48,827 nucleotides of DNA from Bavariicoccus seileri WCC 4188 (GTDB lineage: Bacteria > Bacillota > Bacilli > Lactobacillales > Aerococcaceae): NCBI RefSeq assembly GCF_000421665.1, contig NZ_ATXL01000014.1:1-48827 (forward strand), read 5' to 3'. Position numbers and translations under genes: made by a program. Below are positions 8,104 through 15,764 of this stretch, one piece after another. The notes under the pieces are model-generated. The model had not been told where the DNA came from. It was given only the letters and a program-made list of their open reading frames with translations, and did no database searches. Position 1 is the stretch's first letter. The number at the start of each line of letters is the position of its first letter.

Positions 8104-8655
8104 ATGAAAACAAAAGATATCACGCAAATGGCACTATTAATTGCAATTATTATCGTATTAGGGATGATTCCAGGTATTCCTCTCGGCTTTATCCCAGCTC
8201 CTTTGATTCTCCAAAATCTTGGGGTCATGTTAGCTGCTATATTATTGATGCCTAAAAAAACAGCCATAACTGTTGGTTCATTTCTCTTGCTAGCGTTAGC
8301 AGGTTTACCGATATTGTCTGGTGGTCGTGGGGGCTATGCTGTATTTATTGGTCCAACTGGTGGTTACTTAGTCGGTTTTTTTGTGGCGGCAGTTCTAACA
8401 AGTATCTGTCTTCATCAAACCCGTTTTCAAAGTCTATGGTATAAAGCTGCTATCATCTGGCTTTTCAATGTTGGTCTCGTTAACTTGCTAGGTATTATTT
8501 GGTTGGTCGTTCAAACCAACGCGCCATTCTCTGCAACCTTTGTTTCAAGTCTCGTCTTTTTTCCTGGAGATACCATCAAAGCTGTCATTGCGGTGATCGT
8601 CGCTGACAGGCTGCAAAAATATATGAGAACAACAGCGAGTGTTTCACAATCTTGA
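8104..8655 (+). CDS. bioY: Biotin transporter substrate-binding membrane protein BioY
   Basis: S component for biotin uptake, working with a shared ECF energising module (EcfAA'T) encoded elsewhere. It has 183 residues and about six hydrophobic helices. BioY signatures include IPGIPLGFIPAPLILQNLGVM near the N-terminus, the RGGYAVFIGPTGGYLVGF segment (the BioY GPTGGYL motif), and FFPGDTIKAVIAVIVA near the C-terminus. I place the start at ATG 8104, just after AGGTGA at 8093-8098, rather than GTG 8095. With birA opposite and a BirA operator between them, biotin excess should repress it. No biotin synthesis genes are present here, so the strain may depend on uptake. Confidence 0.94.
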   Translation: MKTKDITQMALLIAIIIVLGMIPGIPLGFIPAPLILQNLGVMLAAILLMPKKTAITVGSFLLLALAGLPILSGGRGGYAVFIGPTGGYLVGFFVAAVLTSICLHQTRFQSLWYKAAIIWLFNVGLVNLLGIIWLVVQTNAPFSATFVSSLVFFPGDTIKAVIAVIVADRLQKYMRTTASVSQS

Positions 8656-8692
8656 GAAAAATAGTTGTTAATATAATCAGTTTCATACCTAC

Positions 8693-8718
8693 CATAACTG
8701 TCATAACTGTCAGACTGT
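8693..8718 (+). repeat. Short 9-bp tandem repeat after bioY
   Basis: CATAACTGT at 8693-8701 is repeated at 8702-8710 and followed by a degraded copy, CAGACTGT, at 8711-8718. This lies in the gap between bioY and the CorA-type gene. No gene or terminator is evident in the rest of the gap. Confidence 0.6.
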
Positions 8719-8839
8719 CATCTGCTCAGGCTCGTTAGTAGCTTAAGTCATATCGTTATCACCAATACCGTCGTTCTGTTAGAATTTAGCTATACTAGAG
8801 TAGTCATGCGAGAGTAGCTATTAAGAAAGGAACGAAGTG

Positions 8840-9841
8840 ATGATCACGAGATACCGTTTTTCTAATGATACATTAGGAAGTGATACTAATCCGACTGGAC
8901 TGCAACACGTGTCAAATGTTTCTACTGATGAAAGTTCCTTTACCATTGTGTCCTATGAATCTCAAAGTGAGGTCAGAGGTATCATTCAAAAGGAAAACTT
9001 GCCAGATGATTTGTTAGAATGGCATGATCATCCCACCATAGCAGCCCGATTTGAACCACTAGAAGAAGGGTCCTATATCCTGATTGTGACCAATATAACC
9101 CAAACAACATTTACAAATGAACAAGCTAGTGTAGAGCCAATGTCAATCGAAAAGTACTTTGAGGTGATCACTTTCATAAAGAAAAAAAATAACTTGATAG
9201 CAATTGTCCCAAAAGAGTCGCTGTTTTTTGAGGATTTCATTGATGAAGTGACGAGAAGCAAAAAAGTTTTGGGAAAGCCGGAAGAGGTCATCGGAGAAGC
9301 ACTTCTGTCTATTTATGGTCATTTCCGCCAATATCTTGAAGCAATCAAAACAGAAATTGATCGTTTAGATCGTGAAGCAAGACAAACTACGCAAAACAAA
9401 GAGTTGTTCAAACTTGCGGATGTTGAACGTCAGATGATTTATTTGGAGCATTTACTTGAAATACAAGGGAAGACATTGGATTACTTTTTAGGTGAAACTG
9501 ATTTCAAGGAAAAACTTGGGCGTAATGATCTTTCTTATGATGTTGAATTATATATCAAACAAACGAATAGAACCGTTCGTATTTACAGAAATCTACTCGA
9601 AACAATAGGGAGTTTGTTTGCTAGTATGATGAGTAATACGCTCAATCATTTGATGAAATTTTTAGAGTCTGCAAGTTTAGTGATTGCTGTTCCGACACTG
9701 ATTGCTGGATTGTGGGGAATGAATACTGCTGGTGTACCTGGTGCTAAAGAGTGGTATGGCTTTTGGATGATGACAGTTATTGCAATGCTCTTTGTCATTC
9801 CGACGCTGATAATTTTGAAAGTAAGAAAATATGCAAAGTGA
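8840..9841 (+). CDS. CorA-family divalent cation transporter
   Basis: Predicted magnesium (or cobalt/nickel) channel of 333 residues. A long soluble N-terminal domain includes a charged helix (IKTEIDRLDREARQ) and ends in the stalk helix. Two C-terminal membrane helices follow. The family GMN motif is at residues 293-295 (GLWGMN) at the end of the first helix. The following periplasmic loop, AGVPGAKEWYGF, keeps acidic residues as in CorA. ATG 8840 follows AAAGGA by 8 bases; the preceding codon is a GTG in the same frame. It is a single gene ending at a terminator. The ion is inferred from the family. Confidence 0.9.
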   Translation: MITRYRFSNDTLGSDTNPTGLQHVSNVSTDESSFTIVSYESQSEVRGIIQKENLPDDLLEWHDHPTIAARFEPLEEGSYILIVTNITQTTFTNEQASVEPMSIEKYFEVITFIKKKNNLIAIVPKESLFFEDFIDEVTRSKKVLGKPEEVIGEALLSIYGHFRQYLEAIKTEIDRLDREARQTTQNKELFKLADVERQMIYLEHLLEIQGKTLDYFLGETDFKEKLGRNDLSYDVELYIKQTNRTVRIYRNLLETIGSLFASMMSNTLNHLMKFLESASLVIAVPTLIAGLWGMNTAGVPGAKEWYGFWMMTVIAMLFVIPTLIILKVRKYAK

Positions 9842-9873
9842 CTGTGTAGGTAAACTAAATTTGTAGTAAGTAA

Positions 9874-9914
9874 AAGAGCCATGGCATCTTAGCTGATGTC
9901 ATAGCTCTCTTTTT
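9874..9914 (+). terminator. Terminator after the CorA-type gene
   Basis: AAGAGC, ATG and CATC segments pair with GATG, CAT and GCTCT across two single-base bulges. A T-run ends the hairpin near 9914. Confidence 0.8.
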
Positions 9915-10094
9915 TGGGGGTCTGAAACTAAATATCTTCATTAGTGGGAAATAGATGTTATAGTGAGATATAGATACTGTTATGCAGGGTGTGGTAGTGT
10001 TATAGTATAGACAACTTAATTGTTTTAAGGCAATAACGACTATTGTCACAAGTTGTTGTTAAGGACAATCACATAATGAGAGAGGAGTGAAGTC

Positions 10095-10616
10095 TTGCAA
10101 AAATCGAGTTATAAACTACTGTCAATCAAAGGTATCTTGGGATTAGCCGTTTTATTAGCAATTGGTGCGGGAGTTTTGATCACAACAGCTTTTTTGACAT
10201 CGTCACACATTTCTTACCCTATCTCGGCCACTATACTGGTCGTGTCGATCTGGGGTGTTATTACAACTTTAGTTTATATCGCCAAACTTCTCTTTAAATT
10301 GTTGGAATTGATTAATATGAATAAAGGTTTAACGGCAGAATCGTTAGAACTATTGAGTAAAATCAGAAGAGGGACGCTAGTTATAGCAATCATTTCTTCA
10401 GGGTTCTTATTGTATGTTTATGATGGGACGCAAATTTCTGATTTACCTGAAGTCATTATTGTTGCGTTAGGTGTTTTGTTTATTCCATTTTCTATTTTTG
10501 TCTTTGTTGGGTTGATTGAGCAATTGATCGAACATTCTGTTGCAGAAAAAGGCGATGAACTAGATGCTCATGAGAATCTTCAGAAGGATCTTCGTCATAA
10601 TAATCGTGGTTCTTAA
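10095..10616 (+). CDS. DUF2975-like four-helix membrane protein
   Basis: Membrane protein of 173 residues with four predicted helices, at roughly residues 13-35, 42-65, 92-107 and 118-140. A cytoplasmic segment, MNKGLTAESLELLSKIRRG, lies between helices 2 and 3, and the tail is charged. The layout, including a short Lys-Gly-x-x motif before the third helix, resembles DUF2975 proteins, which often pair with a small Xre regulator; none is present here. The start is TTG 10095, 7 bases after AGGAG. Its last codons overlap the 3' end of the convergent gene by 4 bases. Function unknown. Confidence 0.6.
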   Translation: MQKSSYKLLSIKGILGLAVLLAIGAGVLITTAFLTSSHISYPISATILVVSIWGVITTLVYIAKLLFKLLELINMNKGLTAESLELLSKIRRGTLVIAIISSGFLLYVYDGTQISDLPEVIIVALGVLFIPFSIFVFVGLIEQLIEHSVAEKGDELDAHENLQKDLRHNNRGS

Positions 10617-11047
10617 ATCTTATCATCATTAGTAGGTGAGATCGGTTTGGATGACCGCACTTTTCTAAAGATGATCCAAAGTAGGATGAAGATATCAAAG
10701 AGATAGCTAAAGAGATTAACAGCTAATAGTTTGATGATACTGAAATTATCGTCTAATGTCTTTTTACTCCAAACGGGCGTTTGGCCTGTTGTAAACTGAT
10801 TTGAAAGCGGATCGGGTAGTGATTCTCTTGAAGAATCAGTTTTTCTTTTTGCCTTATTTGAACGGTGGTAAAAATAATATTTGATGCCAATAAATAGGAT
10901 GAAGTTTACGAGATTAATAACATCATAGACCGAAATGGTATAGATTAAACTACCATCTGGTGCCATGTGCAAAAAGAGAGAGATAAATAAAAAGGGGATC
11001 AATCCAGATAGTATGGCTTTAATGAAAAGAAAGATAGTTTTAAACAT
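10613..11047 (-). CDS. Membrane protein of unknown function
   Basis: 144 residues with three or four hydrophobic segments: an N-terminal pair at about residues 4-27 and 38-58, and one at about 105-128. A hydrophilic middle (HRSNKAKRKTDSSRESLPD) separates them. A good AGAGGAG ribosome site precedes ATG 11047 by about 8 bases, so I consider it real. It lies downstream of, and on the same strand as, the PadR pair, 50 bases after the 11098-11958 gene, and may be cotranscribed. I recognise no family. Confidence 0.6.
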   Translation of the reverse strand: MFKTIFLFIKAILSGLIPFLFISLFLHMAPDGSLIYTISVYDVINLVNFILFIGIKYYFYHRSNKAKRKTDSSRESLPDPLSNQFTTGQTPVWSKKTLDDNFSIIKLLAVNLFSYLFDIFILLWIIFRKVRSSKPISPTNDDKI

Positions 11048-11097
11048 GAATCGACTCCTCTAATGCTAGATATCTGCTATTTAGGGAAAATGTCTGC

Positions 11098-11958
11098 TTA
11101 GTTTTTGATTTCCTTTTTGCTATTCTTGCTATTCTGACTGTTTTTAATCTTATTACTATATAGGAATATCAGTAGGTATTGTAAGATGAGTCCAAGGACT
11201 AAGGTTCCTACAACGATATATTTACCCATTTTACTTTCAAAAAATGCTGATAATGGTGCAATGCGAGAGAATATGCCGATTATCGCGCAAGTTGTCAGGA
11301 GTGGCAAGAAGGGTGACCAGAATTTCCTTTCAAAAGGACTGAATCGGAAAAATAGGACGCCAACTATTAGTATCAGAAGCACTATTAGCATGATGCCCCA
11401 GATACCGACCAATTGAAAGGAAAATGGTGTTTCTATGAAGGCAGACACTGCAATCACTCCACCGACGACTGTGGCGAATAGCAAGCCAAATAGGACACGG
11501 GACAGGGTTTTATGGCTTGAGTAAATACTTGTGCCAATGAATCGGAATGCGACTATGGCGATGGCTATGGAGAATACAGCAACAATTCCTAACCTACCGA
11601 GGTCTAAGGGGTAGTCTGGTAATATCAAAGCAGGGAATAATGAACAAAGCGTGTAGGCTCCTAGTATATAGCTTAGTAGTTTCAAGGAATCGATGCTATT
11701 AAAGGGAATTACTTCAAGAATTTCATCCGCAATTTCCTTGGGTCTTTTCCCAAAATACGCCTCAGCATTTTCTCCTGTTGTTTGGGCATCAAGAATATCT
11801 TGAAGAATTTCAAGGGCTTTTTCTTCGAGTATCAAATCATTTTTGAAGACACCCTTAGCTCTCAGGTAAACGAGCAGGTCACCGTAGTATTTGTCATTCT
11901 CTGGGGTCAATTGTTTTTGAAGCTCTGCATTTTTTGCGATTAATTCATCTGGTTTCAT
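11098..11958 (-). CDS. DUF1129-like membrane protein, partner of PadR regulator
   Basis: 286 residues. The N-terminal ~95 are soluble and helical, with the segment EEKALEILQDILDAQTTGENAEAYFG, reminiscent of the N-terminal region of DUF1129/DUF1048 proteins. Six hydrophobic helices follow, and the tail is rich in Asn, Ser and Lys (KNSQNSKNSKKE). The gene overlaps the padR gene by 4 bases (ATGA), so the two are translationally coupled. PadR-plus-membrane-protein pairs are common in Firmicutes and are often linked to envelope stress or antimicrobial responses. The role of this one is unknown. Confidence 0.6.
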   Translation of the reverse strand: MKPDELIAKNAELQKQLTPENDKYYGDLLVYLRAKGVFKNDLILEEKALEILQDILDAQTTGENAEAYFGKRPKEIADEILEVIPFNSIDSLKLLSYILGAYTLCSLFPALILPDYPLDLGRLGIVAVFSIAIAIVAFRFIGTSIYSSHKTLSRVLFGLLFATVVGGVIAVSAFIETPFSFQLVGIWGIMLIVLLILIVGVLFFRFSPFERKFWSPFLPLLTTCAIIGIFSRIAPLSAFFESKMGKYIVVGTLVLGLILQYLLIFLYSNKIKNSQNSKNSKKEIKN

Positions 11959-12308
11959 AAATCGTTATCCTCTCTTTTATCATCCTCTAGCAGTGTATCT
12001 ACATTCGTTCGTAACGTTTGCCAATCTAACATAAATTGCCTTTTTTCAGTTTGACCTTCATCTGTCAAACTGTAGTATTTGCGACTTGGTCCATCAGGCG
12101 AAGGTACCATTTTTCCGATGATCAATCCTTTCTTCTCCAAGCTGAGTAGCAAAGGATAAATCGTTCCTTTGGGGATCTCATGAAAGCCAATTTTTTCGAG
12201 TTTTAAACTGAGCGTATAGCCATAGAGTGTCTCCTGCCCTAATAAAACAAGAATACAGCCAGAGAGTATTCCCTTTAACATTTGTGAAGATCTATTATTG
12301 ATGGTCAT
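11955..12308 (-). CDS. PadR-family transcriptional regulator
   Basis: Small winged-helix regulator of 117 residues. The helix-turn-helix and wing are seen in LLGQETLYGYTLSLKLEK, KGTIYPLLLSLEKKGLI and PSRKYYSLTDEG, the standard PadR pattern. A short C-terminal helix for dimerisation follows. It is translationally coupled to the membrane protein gene at 11098-11958. The usual arrangement is autorepression of the pair, released by a ligand. The short, AT-rich segment between 12309 and 12531 should hold its promoter. I see no clear operator. Confidence 0.9.
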   Translation of the reverse strand: MTINNRSSQMLKGILSGCILVLLGQETLYGYTLSLKLEKIGFHEIPKGTIYPLLLSLEKKGLIIGKMVPSPDGPSRKYYSLTDEGQTEKRQFMLDWQTLRTNVDTLLEDDKREDNDL

Positions 12309-12531
12309 GTCATCACCTACCTAGGATTACTTACTGATTACGGACTACTGAATCTTTGTGTTTTTTTGAATAACTTGTAAGAGTTGTCTAACATTGTAAA
12401 AATTGCCTAACTTGTAAAACATACTAGTATGGTGATAGTATGCCCTAACCGAAACTATATTGCAATACATAATAGCTGGTTTTTCAGATTTATTTTGAGA
12501 AAAAGCCTAACGCTTTTTTAAACGTTCTTGT

Positions 12532-12560
12532 TTGACAGCAATATCACACTTTGCTATAGT
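12532..12560 (+). promoter_or_regulatory. Strong promoter of the T-box leader
   Basis: TTGACA at 12532-12537, a 17-base spacer and TATAGT at 12555-12560 form a near-consensus sigma-70 promoter. Transcription should begin near 12567, right at the start of the leader RNA. Confidence 0.85.
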
Positions 12561-12566
12561 AGTGGC

Positions 12567-12857
12567 AATCAAATAATTAGGACACTATGAGAAAGAAAGT
12601 AAACATGTCTTTTTTCAATTAGAGAGCCTTGTATGGTGTAAATAGGCGTTAATAGTTGTGTTGAAAATGGCTTTTGAGTGGATCTTCTGAATTATGAAGA
12701 AGATACGGGTATTCCGTTAAAAAATCGTAGTTTCCGGCTTTCCGTTCGGGCACTAGCAGAGGCAATTGTCGTGAGGCAGTTGTGAATAAAGGTGGTAACG
12801 CATATTAGTTGTCTATTATGTCCTTAAGTATCGATTCGATACTTAGGGACTTTTTTT
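12567..12857 (+). promoter_or_regulatory. T-box riboswitch with terminator, probably tRNA-Met responsive
   Basis: About 290 bases of leader RNA with T-box landmarks: AGTA at the 5' side of stem I, AGAGAGCC at 12621-12628 followed by a GGTGTAAAT segment, the conserved T-box sequence AAAGGTGGTAACGC at 12788-12801, and a terminator. The terminator stem pairs GTCCTTAAGTATC (from 12830) with GATACTTAGGGAC (to 12850), ahead of seven T. The candidate specifier is ATG at 12694-12696, within GAATTATGAAG. An overlapping TAT reading is also possible, but the downstream MetE-like gene favours Met. Uncharged tRNA would stabilise the antiterminator and switch the gene on. Confidence 0.88.
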
Positions 12858-12918
12858 GTTGGTGTGGATTAGTTGTCAAAAAATTAGGTTAAAAAAGGAT
12901 ATAGGGAGTTGTTGTAAT

Positions 12919-14034
12919 ATGAGTCAAATACCATTTCGTTATGATCAAGTTGGAAGTTTATTGCGGCCAGTTCGTTTGAAGAAAGCTCGTCAAGACTATT
13001 TAGATGGCACCATTACAAAACGTCAGTTGACGGAGATTGAAGATGAAGAAATCATCGCAGTGATAGAAAAGCAAAAGGAAATTGGACTTAAAGCAGTCAC
13101 AGATGGCGAATTTAGGCGGAGATGGTGGCACCTTGATTTTATCGCAGGCCTAAATGGTATTTCAGTATTCGATTTTAAAACCTCTGCTTTTGGGATAGAA
13201 GCTGACGCGCAAGGGTCATATGTCAGTGGGCAATTATCATTTAACGCCAATCATCCATTTTTAAACCATTTTAAGTTTACACTGGCACATGCTAGTGGTG
13301 CAGTAGCCAAGCAAACCATTTCTGGCCCGAACATGATCTACTTAGATGCTGTTATTTTATCGCCACAGTATCATGCTCATCCAGTCTACTCATCCACTGA
13401 AGCTTTTAAAGGTGATTTGATTGCCACTTATAAAGAAGCCATCGAAGCTTTCTATAAATGTGGGTGTCGTTATCTACAATTAGACGATACGAGTTGGGGT
13501 GCCTTGATAGATGGTCGGTTTAGAGAACTGATCAAGGAAAAAGGCTTTGATCCCGATAATTTGATTCAAGAATTTGGGGATATCACTGAGGCAATTCTTG
13601 AGGATAAACCAGATGATCTAGCTGTTACCTTCCACTTGTGTAAAGGTAATTTCCAATCGCATTGGTTGTATCAAGGGTCATATGAACGTATCGCGAAAAG
13701 ATTATTGTCAATTAGTCCAATCGATGGGTTTTTCTTAGAGTTCGATGATGAACGTTCTGGAAGTTTTGAACCACTCAAATACGTCCAAAATAAAAAAATC
13801 GTCTTAGGATTGGTGACCACGAAAAAGCCTGAACTAGAAGATAAAGCCTTGTTAGAGTGGCGGATCAGAAGTGCTGCTCGCTATGTCCCAATCGATCAGC
13901 TTTGCTTGAGTCCACAATGTGGTTTTTCATCGACACAGGAAGGAAACAAAATAACAGAAGAAGTCCAATGGGCGAAATTGCGACTGGTGAAAGAAACCGC
14001 AGAAGAGGTCTTTTCAAAACCCGTTCGCTCCTAG
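12919..14034 (+). CDS. MetE-like (YxjG/YxjH type) methionine synthase family protein
   Basis: 371 residues, corresponding to the C-terminal catalytic half of cobalamin-independent methionine synthase. This is like the short YxjG/YxjH proteins of Bacillus rather than full MetE of about 750 residues. The zinc ligands expected for methyl transfer to homocysteine are visible: His239 and Cys241 (FHLCKGN), Glu274 (FFLEFDDERS) and Cys334 (SPQCGFSS). ATG 12919 follows GGGAGTTG about 9 bases upstream; earlier in-frame codons lie inside the terminator. Control by a T-box, apparently for tRNA-Met, supports a role in methionine supply. The methyl donor for short forms is not settled. A terminator follows at 14107-14143. 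Confidence 0.88.
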   Translation: MSQIPFRYDQVGSLLRPVRLKKARQDYLDGTITKRQLTEIEDEEIIAVIEKQKEIGLKAVTDGEFRRRWWHLDFIAGLNGISVFDFKTSAFGIEADAQGSYVSGQLSFNANHPFLNHFKFTLAHASGAVAKQTISGPNMIYLDAVILSPQYHAHPVYSSTEAFKGDLIATYKEAIEAFYKCGCRYLQLDDTSWGALIDGRFRELIKEKGFDPDNLIQEFGDITEAILEDKPDDLAVTFHLCKGNFQSHWLYQGSYERIAKRLLSISPIDGFFLEFDDERSGSFEPLKYVQNKKIVLGLVTTKKPELEDKALLEWRIRSAARYVPIDQLCLSPQCGFSSTQEGNKITEEVQWAKLRLVKETAEEVFSKPVRS

Positions 14035-14106
14035 AGTTTTAGTCTTATTGACATGTTTGAACAGTAGATTAAAAAAGTTAGTAGAGTATTAGCGGTAGAG
14101 TTATGA

Positions 14107-14143
14107 AAGAAGGAGCTGTGACAGTTTATCACAGCTCCTTCTT
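14107..14143 (+). terminator. Terminator after the MetE-like gene
   Basis: AGAAGGAGCTGTGA pairs perfectly with TCACAGCTCCTTCT around a 7-base loop (CAGTTTA). A short pyrimidine run follows the stem. Confidence 0.85.
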
Positions 14144-14155
14144 CCTTACCTAAAT

Positions 14156-14220
14156 TATAGTTTCTACCTATAGTTTCTACCTATAGTTTCTACCTATAAT
14201 TTCTACTTATAGTTTCTACT
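14156..14220 (+). repeat. Five tandem 13-bp units between met and gntP-type genes
   Basis: TATAGTTTCTACC is repeated exactly three times (14156-14194). Two near copies follow, TATAATTTCTACT and TATAGTTTCTACT, to 14220. The array starts just downstream of the terminator hairpin and lies in the 314-base convergent gap from 14035 to 14348. The rest of that gap shows only AT-rich sequence and a single ACTATCTCAATG (14278-14289) that matches the core of the array after malR. Confidence 0.92.
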
Positions 14221-14348
14221 ACACTATCCAAAAAATAGTATATACCGTCTATATCGTCTTATCTGATGACATCAACTACTATCTCAATGCCATTCTGAGT
14301 ACTCCATTAAGGGTCTTCAGAAATACCATCTCTGATTTTTTAACTTGG

Positions 14349-15680
14349 CTATGCTAGTAAAGCCCAGGCTAAGACGACTACTTGTGCTAAGAGGGTGCTA
14401 CAGAAAACGGTAATGAATGATTCTTTGAATGCCGTTTTAGGTGTCAGTTTACTAATGCCGATAAATGTGATGAAGACACCACTTTGAGGGACGATAGTTA
14501 GTATATTTGATCCAATCGCTGCAATTCTGTGGATGAATTCTGGATTCAACCCTAGGTCTAGGTAATAAGTGGCATAATTTGGCATGACAATCCCTAAGGC
14601 TCCAGATGACGAGCCTGTGATGCCTGACATAAGAGTCGTCAATAATCCCAAATTCAAATATGGTGGGATAGGGAGGTCAAAGATAAACTGTTGGATTGCT
14701 TCAAATCCTGATGCCCTAACAACAATCGAGCCAAATGCGACAGCTGCTGCGGTCGAGAAGATGGGCAAAACTGCACCACTTGCTCCTGCATTCAAACTTT
14801 TGGAAAGAGACGGTAGGTGTTTGTAAAACAGCAGAATACAGAGTAAAACTGCAATCAACAGTGCAAAGTAAATCACATTCTTACGCATAAAAGCATTCCC
14901 AAAGAGGCTTCCTAAGAAGGTAATAATGATCAACACGACTAAAGGACAGATACTTTTCCAAAACGCAATTTGAGCCTTTTGGGGTATTTCTTGGGTAGAA
15001 GTTGCTGGTTGCGTTGATAGAGTAGTAAAGCCTTGATTAGCAGCAATACTTTTGTTTAAGGCATATTTCATGTACCACAGACCAAACCCGATACAAACGA
15101 CAGAAGCTACTAAACTAGGTAATAAAGCAGCGGTCAATGAGGTTTGGAGGTAATCAATCGGAATGATATTTTGAATCGATGGTGTCCCCGGTAAAATGGT
15201 CATGGTAACGGTACAAATGCCTAGCCATAAGGGTATCTGGACTAAATGCCAAGAAATATTAGCCTTTTGAAAGAGGACTCTCGCCAAGGGAATAATCGCA
15301 AACATCGCTACAAATAAACTGATTCCACCATAAGTCAGAATAAAACTGATTAAAAAAATCGCTAATAAGATGTTGTAAGGGTTGTCTGTGCCGATTTTTA
15401 CAATGATTGTTTGAGCGATACTATGAGTCGCACCACTGGTTTCCATCAAGTTTGCTAGAATCGATCCGAGTAAGAAAATCCAAAAATATTTTAGGACATA
15501 ATCCACAAGTAGCGCCATAAAACTTTGTGAATCAGTACCTAGGTATAGATCAGTTAGGGACATCTGATTAAACAATACGACCACCAGAGTAGCCAGAGGT
15601 GCCGCAATCAAGATACTGATATTACGCATTGATAGAAAAATAATCAACAGGATCCCTAATAATATGCCGAGAATAGCCAT
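14349..15680 (-). CDS. GntP-family permease (hydroxyacid importer)
   Basis: Integral membrane symporter of 443 residues with 11-12 hydrophobic segments. GntP-family traits include the N-terminal AILGILLGILLIIFLSMR helix, the central TYGGISLFVAMFAIIPLA segment, MTILPGTPSIQNIIP, and TGSSSGALGIVMPNY near the C-terminus. The family imports gluconate and other sugar or hydroxycarboxylic acids, and short 2- or 3-hydroxyacids in some members. It is the last gene of the minus-strand catabolic operon, so it probably brings in the substrate of the two dehydrogenases. A hairpin with a T-run sits just before it (15695-15732), which could lower its expression relative to the enzymes. Confidence 0.85.
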   Translation of the reverse strand: MAILGILLGILLIIFLSMRNISILIAAPLATLVVVLFNQMSLTDLYLGTDSQSFMALLVDYVLKYFWIFLLGSILANLMETSGATHSIAQTIIVKIGTDNPYNILLAIFLISFILTYGGISLFVAMFAIIPLARVLFQKANISWHLVQIPLWLGICTVTMTILPGTPSIQNIIPIDYLQTSLTAALLPSLVASVVCIGFGLWYMKYALNKSIAANQGFTTLSTQPATSTQEIPQKAQIAFWKSICPLVVLIIITFLGSLFGNAFMRKNVIYFALLIAVLLCILLFYKHLPSLSKSLNAGASGAVLPIFSTAAAVAFGSIVVRASGFEAIQQFIFDLPIPPYLNLGLLTTLMSGITGSSSGALGIVMPNYATYYLDLGLNPEFIHRIAAIGSNILTIVPQSGVFITFIGISKLTPKTAFKESFITVFCSTLLAQVVVLAWALLA

Positions 15681-15694
15681 AAAATGGCCTCCTT

Positions 15695-15732
15695 TAAAAA
15701 AGGGACAGTAGCTTTTGAGTGGCTATGTCCCT
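15695..15732 (-). terminator. Intra-operon terminator or attenuator before the permease gene
   Basis: On the minus strand AGGGACATAGC pairs with GCTACTGTCCCT and is followed directly by six T and then the AAAGGAGG ribosome site of the permease. It should cause partial termination between the aldehyde dehydrogenase and permease genes. Confidence 0.7.
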
Positions 15733-15764
15733 AAAGATTAGTCGTTCAACTGAAAGATCAACGA

